Positions 50,940 through 60,106 are shown, counted from the first letter of the stretch. The stretch: 64,000 bases of DNA from Virgisporangium aliadipatigenens (GCF_016863615.1 NZ_BOPF01000003.1:1-64000), one strand, 5' to 3'. Numbers and translations: made by a program. Notes: a model not told the origin generated them from the letters alone.

Positions 50940-51616
50940 CGCGGCTCTGCACCTCTGTCGACGAGGCGGTCAGCGGCATCGCCGACGGCTCGACGGTGCT
51001 GATCGGCGGCTTCGGCACGGCCGGCATGCCGTTCGACCTGATCGAGGGGCTGATCCGGCAGGGAGCGCGGGACCTCACCGTCGTGTCGAACAACGCGGGC
51101 AACGCGGACACCGGGCTCGCGGCGCTGCTCGCGGCCGGGCAGGTGCGCAAGATCGTCTGCTCGTTCCCCCGGCAGACGGACTCCTGGGTCTTCGAGGAGC
51201 TGTACCGCAACGGGAAGATCGAGCTCGAGGTCGCCCCGCAGGGGAGCCTGGCCGAGCGGCTGCGCGCCGCCGGGGCCGGGATCGGCGGGTTCTACACCCG
51301 CACCGGAGTCGGGACCCTCCTCGCGGAGGGAAAGGAGACCCGCGAGATCGACGGCCGGACCTACGTCCTCGAACTGCCCATCGCCGCCGACGTCGCGCTC
51401 ATCAGCGCCCACACCGCGGACACCCTCGGGAACCTCGTCTACCGCAAGACGGCACGCAACTTCGCTCCCGTCATGGCGACGGCCGCGACGACCACCGTCG
51501 TGCAGGTGCGGCACGTCGTCGAGCCGGGCGTGCTGGATCCCGAGGCGGTGGTCACCCCGGGCATCTACGTCGACCGGATCGTGCGGGTGGCCGCTGTGCA
51601 GGGGAGGGCGGCATGA
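50936..51616 (+). CDS. 3-oxoacid CoA-transferase subunit A
   Basis: The protein has 226 residues. The signature GGFGTAGMPFDLIEGLI, then LTVVSNNAGN and PQGSLAERLRAAGAGIGGFY, is that of the alpha subunit of PcaI/ScoA-type enzymes. It transfers CoA from succinyl- or acetyl-CoA to a 3-oxoacid. Overlaps by four bases with both neighbours. Confidence 0.92.
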   Translation: MTRLCTSVDEAVSGIADGSTVLIGGFGTAGMPFDLIEGLIRQGARDLTVVSNNAGNADTGLAALLAAGQVRKIVCSFPRQTDSWVFEELYRNGKIELEVAPQGSLAERLRAAGAGIGGFYTRTGVGTLLAEGKETREIDGRTYVLELPIAADVALISAHTADTLGNLVYRKTARNFAPVMATAATTTVVQVRHVVEPGVLDPEAVVTPGIYVDRIVRVAAVQGRAA

Positions 51617-52296
51617 GTGTGGTGTCCGCGGGCGTCGTCGAGCACACCGACCGCGGCCCGCTCGGACGGGACGAGATGGCCCGGGTACTCGCCGGCGACA
51701 TTCCCCGCGGGGCGTACGTCAACCTCGGCATAGGCCAGCCCACGACCGTCGGCGACCACCTCCCCCCGGAGTCGGGGGTCATCCTGCACACCGAGAACGG
51801 CATGCTGGGCATGGGGCCGGCGGCGACGGGCGACGCGATCGATCCCGACCTGATCAATGCCGGCAAGTTCCCGGTGACCGAGCTTCCCGGCGCCTCGTAC
51901 TTCCACCACGCCGACTCGTTCGCCATGATGCGAGGCGGCCACCTCGACCTGTGCGTCCTCGGCGCCTATCAGGTGTCGGTGTCGGGGGATCTCGCCAACT
52001 GGCACACCGGTGAGCCCGACGCGATCCCGGCGGTCGGCGGGGCGATGGACCTCGCCGTGGGCGCCAAGCAGGTCTTCGTGCTGATGTCGCTGTTCACCAG
52101 GACCGGCGAGCCGAAGCTCGTCAGGGAATGTACGTATCCGCTCACCGCGCTGCGCTGCGTGGACCGGGTCTACACCGACGTCGCCACGTTCGAGATCACC
52201 GGAGGAGACCAGGTCCTCGTCCGGGAGACGTGGGGGATGTCGTTCCACGAGCTCCGCTCGCGCGTCGACGTCCCGCTCACCGCGGCTACACCGTGA
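51613..52296 (+). CDS. 3-oxoacid CoA-transferase subunit B
   Basis: The protein has 227 residues. The beta-subunit catalytic Glu is in HTENGMLGMGP; VNLGIGQPTTVGDHL and VGAKQVFVLM complete the signature. With subunit A it forms the heterotetramer. Together with the thiolase it activates and then cleaves a 3-oxoacid. Confidence 0.92.
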   Translation: MSVVSAGVVEHTDRGPLGRDEMARVLAGDIPRGAYVNLGIGQPTTVGDHLPPESGVILHTENGMLGMGPAATGDAIDPDLINAGKFPVTELPGASYFHHADSFAMMRGGHLDLCVLGAYQVSVSGDLANWHTGEPDAIPAVGGAMDLAVGAKQVFVLMSLFTRTGEPKLVRECTYPLTALRCVDRVYTDVATFEITGGDQVLVRETWGMSFHELRSRVDVPLTAATP

Positions 52297-52325
52297 CCAC
52301 GCCCGTCAGGAGGTTGGAGAGCGAC

Positions 52326-53753
52326 ATGTCCACCAGGCACCAGTTCTACATCGGGGGTGCGTGGGTCGATCCGGCCGCGCCGCGGACCCTGGGCGTCGTC
52401 GACCCCGCGACCGAGGAGACGTTCGCGACGATCAGCCTCGGGACGGCCGAGGACGTCGACCGCGCGGTGGCGGCGGCGCGTGCGGCGTTCGCCACGTACT
52501 CGCAGGTCAGCGTGAAGCAACGGCTGGAGTACCTCGAGCGGATCAGCTCCGGCTTCCGGGCCCGGCTGCCCGAGATCGCCCGGACGATGACCCGCGAGAT
52601 GGGTTCGCCGATCACGTTCTCGACGGAACGCCAGGCCACGGTGGCGCTGTTCCACTTCGAGGAGGCGGCCCGCGTGCTGGCGGACTACCGCTTCGAGGAG
52701 GAGATGGGAGCCGGGATCGTGCGGCGCGAGCCGATCGGCGTCTGCGGTCTCATCACGCCGTGGAACTGGCCGCTGAACCAGGTCGCCTCGAAGGTGGCCC
52801 CGGCCCTCGCCACGGGATGCACGGTGGTGCTCAAGCCGAGCGAGATCGCGCCGCTCAGCGCCATGGTGCTCGCCGAGGTCATCCACGACGCCGGGCTGCC
52901 GCCCGGAGCGTTCAACCTCGTCAACGGCGACGGTCCCACGGTCGGTGAGGCCATCGCGGCGCACCCCGACATCGACATGGTCTCGCTCACCGGCTCGACC
53001 GGCGCCGGCATCAGGGTTTCCAAGCTGGCGGCCGACACGGTGAAGCGCGTCGCGCTCGAACTCGGCGGCAAGTCGGCCAACATCGTCCTGCCCGACGCGG
53101 ACCTGGAATCCGCGGTCATCGCCGGGGTGCACTCGTGCTTCACCAACGCCGGCCAGAACTGTCAGTCGCCCACGCGGATGCTGGTGCACCGCTCGCAGCG
53201 GGACGAGGCGTACGCCGCCGCGCGACGGGCGGTCGAGGAGGTGCGTCTCGGGAACCCGCTCGATCCGTCGACCACGATGGGGCCCGTGGTGAGCCGGGCC
53301 CAGCTGGAGAAGATCACCGCGCTCATGCAGTCGGGGATCGACGAGGGTGCGACGCTCGTGGTCGGCGGCCCGGGACGCCCCGACGGGCTCGACGACGGGT
53401 TCTACGTCCGCCCGACCGTCTTCGGCGACGTCACGCCGCGGATGCGGATCGCGCGCGAGGAGATCTTCGGCCCCGTGCTCTCGATCCTGCTCTACGAGAC
53501 CGAGGACGAGGCCGTCGAGATCGCGAACGACACGCCGTTCGGCCTGGCGGGCTTCGTGCAGTCGAAGGACCCCGACCGCGCCCGCAGGGTCGCCAACCGC
53601 ATCCGTGCGGGCCGCGTCTACCTCAACGGCGCTCCGTTCGACCGCAGCCTGCCGTTCGGCGGCTACAAGCAGTCCGGGAACGGGCGGGAGTTCGGCCGGT
53701 TCGGCTTCGAGGAGTACCTCGAGGTGAAGGCCGTGCTCGGGTACCCACGGTGA
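52326..53753 (+). CDS. NAD(P)-dependent aldehyde dehydrogenase
   Basis: The protein has 475 residues. PWNWPLNQVASKVAPALATG is the cofactor-binding part, LELGGKSANIVL the Glu motif, NAGQNCQSPTRMLV the catalytic Cys motif and EEIFGPVLSILLY the C-terminal landmark. It oxidises an aldehyde to an acid, most simply the aldehyde released by the HpcH/HpaI aldolase. It is 29 bases downstream of the CoA-transferase. Confidence 0.94.
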   Translation: MSTRHQFYIGGAWVDPAAPRTLGVVDPATEETFATISLGTAEDVDRAVAAARAAFATYSQVSVKQRLEYLERISSGFRARLPEIARTMTREMGSPITFSTERQATVALFHFEEAARVLADYRFEEEMGAGIVRREPIGVCGLITPWNWPLNQVASKVAPALATGCTVVLKPSEIAPLSAMVLAEVIHDAGLPPGAFNLVNGDGPTVGEAIAAHPDIDMVSLTGSTGAGIRVSKLAADTVKRVALELGGKSANIVLPDADLESAVIAGVHSCFTNAGQNCQSPTRMLVHRSQRDEAYAAARRAVEEVRLGNPLDPSTTMGPVVSRAQLEKITALMQSGIDEGATLVVGGPGRPDGLDDGFYVRPTVFGDVTPRMRIAREEIFGPVLSILLYETEDEAVEIANDTPFGLAGFVQSKDPDRARRVANRIRAGRVYLNGAPFDRSLPFGGYKQSGNGREFGRFGFEEYLEVKAVLGYPR

Positions 53754-54373
53754 ACGGGATGAACCCCGATCGGCTCGCCGCCCTGCTGGACCGCGAGGAG
53801 CTCTTCGACCTGGTGCGGCGCGAACGCTTCGCCCGCGACCAGCGGCTCTTCGAGGTGATGCGGGACTGCTTCCACGACGACGCCTACGTGCGGACCACGT
53901 GGTACGACGGACGCGGCGGCGAGGCCTACGTCGAGGCGACGAAGGCGTGGATGGGTCGGACCGGGAACAGCAAACACTGGGTCTTCCCCGCCTACGCGCG
54001 GGTCGAGGGCGACCGCGCGACCGTCGAGAGCCCGGCGAAGATCTTCAACCGGACCACGGTGGAGGGAGTGGACGTCGACTTCCACGCCTATTGCCGGTTC
54101 TTCTCTCGTGCCGTTCGGGACGAAGGGCGGTGGCGGCTGATGAGCTTCGAGGTCCTGCTGGAGCGCGACGAACTGCGCCCCGTCCACGCGGGTGAGGCGC
54201 TCCCGGTGGACGCGGCCCGGCTCGCCGGGTTTCGGCCGTCCTACCGGTTCATCACCTGGATCCAGTCGACCCGTGGCGTGATGGTGAGTCAGGACCTGCT
54301 CGGCGACGACCGGCCGGCCGAGCTCGACGCGTTCCATCAGGGCGAGACCGCCTGGCTCGCCGGCACGCAATAG
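53750..54373 (+). CDS. NTF2-like (nuclear transport factor 2 / SnoaL) protein
   Basis: The protein has 207 residues. LLDREELFDLVRRERFARDQ, then MRDCFHDDAYVRTTWYDGRG and DEGRWRLMSFEVLLERDEL, follow the SnoaL_4/NTF2-like pattern seen in ring-hydroxylating-dioxygenase beta-like and dehydratase-like proteins. A GTG at 53750 overlaps the ALDH stop; ATG 53759 is an alternative. It is the last gene of the rightward arm; it may supply dehydration, isomerisation or ligand binding. Confidence 0.75.
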   Translation: MNGMNPDRLAALLDREELFDLVRRERFARDQRLFEVMRDCFHDDAYVRTTWYDGRGGEAYVEATKAWMGRTGNSKHWVFPAYARVEGDRATVESPAKIFNRTTVEGVDVDFHAYCRFFSRAVRDEGRWRLMSFEVLLERDELRPVHAGEALPVDAARLAGFRPSYRFITWIQSTRGVMVSQDLLGDDRPAELDAFHQGETAWLAGTQ

Positions 54374-54442
54374 CGACGGCGCCGCGGGCTTGCTCGCGCG
54401 GCTGCTGCTCACCGATGAGGAGACGGGTTCTGCCTCGACCGA

Positions 54443-55618
54443 TCACCGGGCCATCCGGTTCAGCCGGCCGGCCGCCGCCTGCCGCACGGTGGCGACCGGG
54501 TCCTCGGCGAGGCGCCGGAGCAGCGTTTCGGCTTCTTCCGGGGCGAGGTGCCCGACCACGAACGCCACCCGTTGCCGGACCGCCGGGTCGGGGTCGTCCG
54601 CCAGTTCGGTGACCGGGCCGGCCCAGCGCGACGAGCCGTCCGCGACGGTGGCGAGCCCGCTCAGGGTGGCGGCGCGCACCGTCGGGTCGGGATCGCGGGC
54701 CAGCCGCGTCAGGTGCGGCGCGGCGCGCGGGTCGGTGTCGGCGGCTTTCGCGAGCGCCTTGGCCGCCTGCGCCCGTCGGTACGGGTCGTCGCCGGTGGCC
54801 TCGGCGAGCAGCGCGTCGACGGCGGCCGGCGCACCGATCCCGCCGAGCGCGTCCCGGGCCTGGTCGCGCACGTGCCGATCCGCGTCGTGCAGCAGGGCCA
54901 GCAGGGCCGGTGTCGCCGACGGATCGCCGAGCCTGCCGAGCGCGTAGGCCGTTCGGGCGCGCATCCGCGGGTCGTCGTGTGTCGTGGCGGCGGCGAGCGC
55001 GGCCACGGCCGCGGGGCGCCCGGTCGCCGCGAGCCGGTTGATCGCCGCCGTCGCCACGTGCTCGTCGGCGTCGTGCAGAGCCGCGCGGACGATGCCGAAG
55101 GCCCGGTCGTCTCTGGCGGGGTCGACGACCGTCTCGACCGCCATGAGCCGGATCTCCGGATCGGTGTGACCGGCCGCCTCGGCCAGCAGCGCGGCATCGC
55201 CGGGCTCCGCCACGGCGCCCAACGCCAGCAGCCCCACGCGTCGCCGGTGCGGGGCGTCGGCGCGGACGAGGTCCAGGACGATGCGCCGGGCGGCCGCCGG
55301 GTCCTCGGCGAGCAACCCGTCGATGTCGCTCTGCAGGCCGTCCTGGTCGTCGCCGAGGTCCCGGTCCGCCGCCAGCAACAGGGCGGGCAACGCCGCCACA
55401 CCGGCGATGCCGGCGAGCAGGCCGGCGATGATGTCGCGACCGTAGAAGTTCCCGTCGTCGAGGAAGCGTTCGAGAGCCTCGTGCAGGCGGGGTACCAGGG
55501 TGAGGTCGCCGGAATCGACGAGCGCCTCCACGGTCGGCGCGATCTCCTCGTAGTCGAGCGCGCCCTGTTGCGCGCCGTGCTCGATCACGGACTCGAGGGC
55601 GGCACCGCTGTGTGGCAT
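54443..55618 (-). CDS. HEAT-repeat protein
   Basis: The protein has 391 residues. It consists of tandem HEAT/PBS-like helical repeats over nearly its full length (IRLMAVETVVDPARDD, MRARTAYALGRLGDPS, VRDQARDALGGIGAPA, VRQRVAFVVGHLAPEE, each with the conserved Arg/Ala helix). HEAT scaffolds bind other proteins or phycobilin-like ligands. No catalytic site is seen. ATG 55618 is chosen over GTG 55621. Confidence 0.82.
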   Translation of the reverse strand: MPHSGAALESVIEHGAQQGALDYEEIAPTVEALVDSGDLTLVPRLHEALERFLDDGNFYGRDIIAGLLAGIAGVAALPALLLAADRDLGDDQDGLQSDIDGLLAEDPAAARRIVLDLVRADAPHRRRVGLLALGAVAEPGDAALLAEAAGHTDPEIRLMAVETVVDPARDDRAFGIVRAALHDADEHVATAAINRLAATGRPAAVAALAAATTHDDPRMRARTAYALGRLGDPSATPALLALLHDADRHVRDQARDALGGIGAPAAVDALLAEATGDDPYRRAQAAKALAKAADTDPRAAPHLTRLARDPDPTVRAATLSGLATVADGSSRWAGPVTELADDPDPAVRQRVAFVVGHLAPEEAETLLRRLAEDPVATVRQAAAGRLNRMAR

Positions 55619-55649
55619 CACGCCACCCTGTCACACCGCGCCGGCTCCC

Positions 55650-56483
55650 CTACGCCCCGTCCGGTTTGCGGGAACGGGCGTACACGACGTTCGTCCGCAG
55701 TTCGCGCACCCCGTCCGCGCGCAGTCGCCGCACGGTGGCGTCCCGGACCCGTTGCGCCGCCGCCGGTTCGAGGCGCGCGACGGTCGCCCGGTAACCGGTG
55801 CCGAGCACGATGGTCCACCAGTCCTCGGGAGTCGCCAGCGGGTGCGTGCCCGGCTCCTCGGCCACCTCGGGAACGGCCGCACCGCCCCGGCGGAGGAGTT
55901 CCGTCAGCGCGGTGGCGTCGGTGACCCGGGTCCACGGGTGAAATCCGCCCACGAGATCGGCGCGTTCGACACCGACGGCGGCCCAGAACGCGCTCGTCGC
56001 CGGTTCGAGGAACCGCGGGCCCCACACCGTGACGGCGAGTGTGCCGGACGGGCGCACCAGCCGCCACAGTTCGGCGACGGCGGCGGCCATGTCGGGCAGG
56101 AAGAAGATGCCGAAGACGCAGACGACCGCGTCGAACGACTCCGACGGCAGGCCGGTGCGCCCGGCGTCGGCAGCCCGGAACTCGACGTTCGTCAGCCCCT
56201 GCCGGTGCGCCTTGGCCCGGGCGCGGGCGAGCGCCGGTTCGGCGAGGTCGACACCGAGCACCCGCCCGGTGGGGCCCACCAGACGCGCGGCGGGAAGCGC
56301 GGAGGCGCCGGTGCCGCAGCACGCGTCGAGCACCCGATCGCCCGGCCGCAGGCCGATCCGGTCCACCGTGCCGCGCCCGAACCGGTCCCAGAACGAGAGC
56401 ACCGGGTCGTCGAAGTGATCGGCGGCGGCCGTGTAGGTGGCCGCCGAGAGGGCCCTGATGCCCTCGCCGTCAGCGTCCCGCAC
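55650..56483 (-). CDS. Class I SAM-dependent methyltransferase
   Basis: The protein has 277 residues. Motif I is RVLDACCGTGASALPAAR, with the acidic Asp in VLGVDLAEPALARARAK; motif II-like FRAADAGR follows, then FDAVVCVFGIFFLPD and LVRPSGTLAVTVWGP. It resembles ubiquinone/menaquinone C-methyltransferase-like or small-molecule enzymes. The start is a GTG at 56483, close behind the DinB gene's end. Confidence 0.85.
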   Translation of the reverse strand: MRDADGEGIRALSAATYTAAADHFDDPVLSFWDRFGRGTVDRIGLRPGDRVLDACCGTGASALPAARLVGPTGRVLGVDLAEPALARARAKAHRQGLTNVEFRAADAGRTGLPSESFDAVVCVFGIFFLPDMAAAVAELWRLVRPSGTLAVTVWGPRFLEPATSAFWAAVGVERADLVGGFHPWTRVTDATALTELLRRGGAAVPEVAEEPGTHPLATPEDWWTIVLGTGYRATVARLEPAAAQRVRDATVRRLRADGVRELRTNVVYARSRKPDGA

Positions 56484-56490
56484 GGACCCA

Positions 56491-57069
56491 TCATGCACCC
56501 GCGGCGCGGGCGGCCCGTTCGATCCGGGCGTGCCGTTGCGCCAGTAGTGCCGCATCGGGCCGCGGACCGGCGGAGAACGCCCCCGTGCCCGTCGACCCGT
56601 CGAGCCCCTCGCGCAGGATGTCGGCGTGACCGGCGTGCCGGGCGGTCTCGGTGAGCATGTGCACCAGGACGGCGAACAGCGTCACCTCGGGGCGCGGCCA
56701 CCAGGGAACGCATCCGGGCGCGCCGAGATCCAGGGCGGTGATGGTCGCGTCCGAGTGTTCCCACACCCGCCGGTAGCGGCCGACGAGGTCGGCGCGCGTC
56801 TCCCGCTCCGTGGCCCACAGGTCCGTGCCGCGCGCCTCGACGTCGTCCCAGCGCGGCAACGGCTCGGGGAACGGCCGCCCGAACACCTCGCCGAAGTACC
56901 GGGACTCCCAGAGCGTCAGGTGCTTGACCAGGCCGAGCAGGTTGGTGCCGGTCGGGGTCAGCGGGCGGCGCACGTCGTACTCGCCGAGCCCGTCGAGCTT
57001 CCAGAGCACCGCTTCCCGGAACTCCCGCAGGTCGGCGTGCAGGTAGCCCTTGGCGAAATCGTCGATCAC
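56491..57069 (-). CDS. DinB-family protein
   Basis: The protein has 192 residues. LREFREAVLWKLDGLGEYDV followed by TNLLGLVKHLTLWESRYFG gives the first metal-binding His; LTETARHAGHADILRE gives the later pair of His. DinB-fold four-helix bundles use these for metal, and some are mycothiol-dependent transferases in actinomycetes. GTG start at 57069. The methyltransferase follows 7 bases later. Confidence 0.87.
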   Translation of the reverse strand: MIDDFAKGYLHADLREFREAVLWKLDGLGEYDVRRPLTPTGTNLLGLVKHLTLWESRYFGEVFGRPFPEPLPRWDDVEARGTDLWATERETRADLVGRYRRVWEHSDATITALDLGAPGCVPWWPRPEVTLFAVLVHMLTETARHAGHADILREGLDGSTGTGAFSAGPRPDAALLAQRHARIERAARAAGA

Positions 57070-57141
57070 GAGCCAAGAGCCTGCCAGGCGCCACGCGCCG
57101 ACCGGAACGTCGGCGCGCGTTCCCGCCGCCCGGGCCGGCCG

Positions 57142-57723
57142 TCAGTCGAACAGGATGTGCCGCAGCGCTTTCGTCAGATACGTGATGAGGCGGTCCCGCG
57201 GCATCGATGCGAGCGGCTCGATGCGGGCGATGTACCGGACGAACGTCAGGCCGATCAGTTGCGACCCGACGAGTGCCACCCGAGCGTCCAGGTCCACTAC
57301 GGACGGTCCGAGAACCGATCGGTACACGCCGATGCTGCGTTCCTGCATCGCGACGAGCAGGTCGGCCGCGGCGCGCTCGTCGGAGGCGGCGCTGCGCAGC
57401 AGGATCACGAGGGGGTCGCCCGCGGCACCGGCCTCCATCCGGTCGATGTAGCCACGCGCGATCCGATCCGGAAGCGTCGCCGGCTCGCCCTCCGCCACCA
57501 GTTCCAGGTCGCGGTTGCCCGGCACCGCCGCGAGGAACAGCCGTTCCTTCGACGCGAACTGTCGCGTGATGAGCCCATGGGTGACCCCGGCCCGCTGCGC
57601 GATGTCCCGCAACGTCGTGCGGTTGTAGCCGCGTTCGGCGAACGCGTGCCGCGCCGCCTCGATGATCGCCGCCCGATGCCCTTCCGGGTCGCGTCGTCGC
57701 GCCGGTCTCGCCTGGTCGCTCAT
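57142..57723 (-). CDS. TetR-family regulator
   Basis: The protein has 193 residues. AIIEAARHAFAERGYNRTTL followed by RDIAQRAGVTHGLITRQFAS is the HTH; FKEKLFLA-type sequence appears as KERLFLAAVPG. It is divergent from the hemerythrin-SDR pair across a perfect palindrome at 57782-57801, which is its probable operator. Inducer unknown. Confidence 0.9.
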   Translation of the reverse strand: MSDQARPARRRDPEGHRAAIIEAARHAFAERGYNRTTLRDIAQRAGVTHGLITRQFASKERLFLAAVPGNRDLELVAEGEPATLPDRIARGYIDRMEAGAAGDPLVILLRSAASDERAAADLLVAMQERSIGVYRSVLGPSVVDLDARVALVGSQLIGLTFVRYIARIEPLASMPRDRLITYLTKALRHILFD

Positions 57724-57781
57724 GTACTCCCCTCTCGACCGGACACGGTACCGGGGTTGCTCGGGGACTTGATCGTCGCGC

Positions 57782-57801
57782 TAATATCCAATTGGATATT
57801 A
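57782..57801. promoter_or_regulatory. Perfect 20-bp palindrome, TetR operator
   Basis: TAATATCCAATTGGATATTA is a perfect palindrome. It sits 58 bases from the TetR start and 16 bases from the hemerythrin start, an arrangement expected for repression of both genes. The AT-rich sequence stands out in this GC-rich genome. Confidence 0.8.
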
Positions 57802-57817
57802 ACTGGGGAGGAACGAG

Positions 57818-58426
57818 ATGAACGCACAACCGGCGGCTGTCCTCGAGACGCGGCTGCTGCACAACATGCACCGGGCCGCGACATCGCTGCTCGTCGACGC
57901 GGCAGGTCGGGCCACGGCACCGACCCCGTCGCTGACCGAACTGCGGGACTTTCTCGTGGCGGCGCTGCGGCACCATCACGAGAGCGAGGACGACATCCTC
58001 TGGCCCCGCCTGATCGTCGCGGACCCCGCGGCCGGCGACCGGCTCGCGGCACTGAGCACCGAGCACGACGCTCTCGACGCCGCGTTGGACGCCCTGGAGG
58101 CGACGGAGATCTCGGACCGCCCCGCGCTGGCCGACGCGGCGAAGGCCGTACGCGACCTGGTCCACAAGCACCTCGAGGCCGAGGAGCCGGTGCTGTTCCC
58201 CGCCCTCGAAGCCACCATGTCCGACGACGAGTGGGCCGAGTTCTCCCGAACGGTCATCGCGTCCGCCCCGCCCGTGGCGGCCCACCTCAACATCGGCTTC
58301 TTCGCCGAGGTCGGCACCGCGGAGGAACTGGCGACCGTCGCGAAGGGCATGCCACCACAGGTCCAGCAGCTCGTGCCGGCGCTGCGCGAACAGGCCGAGG
58401 CGACGCTCCGGAGCCTGCGCGCATGA
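57818..58426 (+). CDS. Hemerythrin-domain protein
   Basis: The protein has 202 residues. The di-iron pocket residues appear in HNMHRAATSLLV, LRHHHESEDDILWPRL, STEHDALDAALDAL and DLVHKHLEAEEPVLFPALE, the classic H...H.xxE...H...HxxxE layout. Such proteins bind oxygen or NO or guard against nitrosative/oxidative stress. The start has GGGGAGGAA upstream. It overlaps the SDR by four bases. Confidence 0.9.
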   Translation: MNAQPAAVLETRLLHNMHRAATSLLVDAAGRATAPTPSLTELRDFLVAALRHHHESEDDILWPRLIVADPAAGDRLAALSTEHDALDAALDALEATEISDRPALADAAKAVRDLVHKHLEAEEPVLFPALEATMSDDEWAEFSRTVIASAPPVAAHLNIGFFAEVGTAEELATVAKGMPPQVQQLVPALREQAEATLRSLRA

Positions 58427-59109
58427 CCACGACCCTGGTCGTCGGCGGAAGCGGAGGGCTCGGCAGCACGATCGCCGCTCACTTTCTCCGGCGCGGCGAC
58501 ACCGTGCTCGTGACCAGCCGGGACCGCACCAGGGCGGAAGCCGTCGCCCGGGACCTCGGCGGCGGTGCCCGCGGGCTGGCGCTCGACCTCGCGAGTCCGT
58601 CCACCATCGAGGCGGCGCTCACGGGGCTGACGAGCGTCGATCATGTCGTCATGACGGCGGTCGGCAACGCGGAGAACACCCTTGCGGCACTCAACACCAC
58701 GGCGGCCGTCGAGGCGCTGACGATGAAGCTCGTCGGGTACGCCGAGACCGTGCGGGTGCTGCGCGACAGGTTCGAGCCCGGCGCCTCGGTGGTGCTCTTC
58801 GGCGGCCTCGCCAAGGAACGCCCGTATCCCGGATCGACAGTGGTCAGCACGTTCAACGCCGGCATCAGCGGGTTGGTCCGGACCCTCGCGGCGGAGATCG
58901 CGCCGTTCCGGGTCAACGCCCTGCACCCGGGCCTCATCGGCGACAGCCCACGATGGCGCGACGTGCCCAACCCGCCGCACACCGAACGCACCCCGATCCG
59001 CAGGCTCGTCACGATGGCCGAGATCGCCGGCGCGACCGAGTTCCTGCTGAGCAACGGTGGGATCAACGCCCACGACCTGAACGTCGACGGCGGTGTGCTG
59101 ATCACCTGA
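58423..59109 (+). CDS. SDR-family protein (short form)
   Basis: The protein has 228 residues. TTLVVGGSGGLGSTIAAHFL is the glycine-rich Rossmann motif; VDHVVMTAVGNAENTL and VRTLAAEIAPFRVNALHPGL are SDR landmarks. The usual YxxxK catalytic pair is not clear; STFNAGISGLVRTL stands where Tyr-x-x-x-Lys is expected, so it may be an atypical or inactive SDR. Overlaps the hemerythrin stop, and is likely induced with it when TetR is released. Confidence 0.85.
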   Translation: MTTTLVVGGSGGLGSTIAAHFLRRGDTVLVTSRDRTRAEAVARDLGGGARGLALDLASPSTIEAALTGLTSVDHVVMTAVGNAENTLAALNTTAAVEALTMKLVGYAETVRVLRDRFEPGASVVLFGGLAKERPYPGSTVVSTFNAGISGLVRTLAAEIAPFRVNALHPGLIGDSPRWRDVPNPPHTERTPIRRLVTMAEIAGATEFLLSNGGINAHDLNVDGGVLIT

Positions 59110-59253
59110 CACCCGGTCGTGCGTCGGGCCCCGTCCCGGGCGCCGGTAGCGGAACGATGTCAAGCGGCCCAACCAAAACGCCGACGAGTGACGGATTCCG
59201 CTCCGGCGCGTCGCACGGATCGACTCCGGTGCGTGATCGATCATCCTGTCGGC

Positions 59254-60099
59254 ATGACCGACCCACAGCTGTCCGGCCGGATGGAGCGCATCGAGGCGGA
59301 GGCCATCTACCGCCTCGGCGCCGCGGCATCCGGACCGACCCGCACGGCCCTCGGGGTCGCCGCGAACCGTTACGACGACGGCGTCTCCCTTTCCGTGCGG
59401 GAGGATCCGAGCCGCTACTGGTCCAAGACGCTCGGCTTCACCGCGCCGGTGAGCGCCGGGACGATCGACCGCGTTCTGGAGTTCTACCGGGAGCAGCGCA
59501 ATCCCATGGCGATCCTGCAGATCGCGCCGCACCTGCTGCCGCCGGACTGGGACGAGATCCGCGCCGCGCGGGGGATCACGTCGACGTCCCGCCCGTGGCT
59601 GAAGCTGTCGGCCCCGGTCGACGCCCTCCGCCCGGACTTCTCGACCGAACTGCGCGTCGCCGCGGTGCCGCCGGCGGACGCACACGAGTGGGCGACCGTG
59701 CTGCTGCGCGGGTTCGGCATGGACGCGTCCCTGGTCCCGCTGTTCGCGGCGAGCGCCGGGCACGACGGGTTCCGGCCGTTCGCCGCGTGGGACGGGGCCG
59801 AGATGGTGGCCGCCGCGAACGTCTTCACGCTCGGCGACACCGCCGCGCTGTGCGGCGCGTCGACGCTTCCCGCACACCGGGGCCGGGGCGCGCAGACGGC
59901 GCTCCTCGCGGCGCGCGCGGCGGCGGCCGCGGAGCGCGGCTGCGACCTGCTGGTCGCCGAGACGTACCAGCCGGGCGCCGACGGGATCAACCCGTCCCTG
60001 ACGAACCTGCGCCGGCTCGGGCTGAGCGTCTCCTACACCCGCCCGAACTGGCTGTGGCGCCAGGAACCCGACGAGGCCGCACCGACCGCAGCCGAGTGA
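59254..60099 (+). CDS. GNAT-family N-acetyltransferase
   Basis: The protein has 281 residues. The acetyl-CoA signature is in ASTLPAHRGRGAQTALLAAR (RGxGxQ/A), followed by AERGCDLLVAETYQ and SLTNLRRLGLSVSYTRPNWL. The N-terminal half is divergent and may hold a second fold. Substrate unknown. The ATG at 59254 was chosen because longer in-frame starts run through sequence without a ribosome site. Confidence 0.83.
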   Translation: MTDPQLSGRMERIEAEAIYRLGAAASGPTRTALGVAANRYDDGVSLSVREDPSRYWSKTLGFTAPVSAGTIDRVLEFYREQRNPMAILQIAPHLLPPDWDEIRAARGITSTSRPWLKLSAPVDALRPDFSTELRVAAVPPADAHEWATVLLRGFGMDASLVPLFAASAGHDGFRPFAAWDGAEMVAAANVFTLGDTAALCGASTLPAHRGRGAQTALLAARAAAAAERGCDLLVAETYQPGADGINPSLTNLRRLGLSVSYTRPNWLWRQEPDEAAPTAAE

Positions 60100-60106
60100 G
60101 CCGACC

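Noticed and set aside
54381-54402. GCCGCG/CGCGGC hairpin after the catabolic operon
   Set aside because: Short 6-base arms are frequent by chance in this GC-rich sequence; not listed as a terminator.
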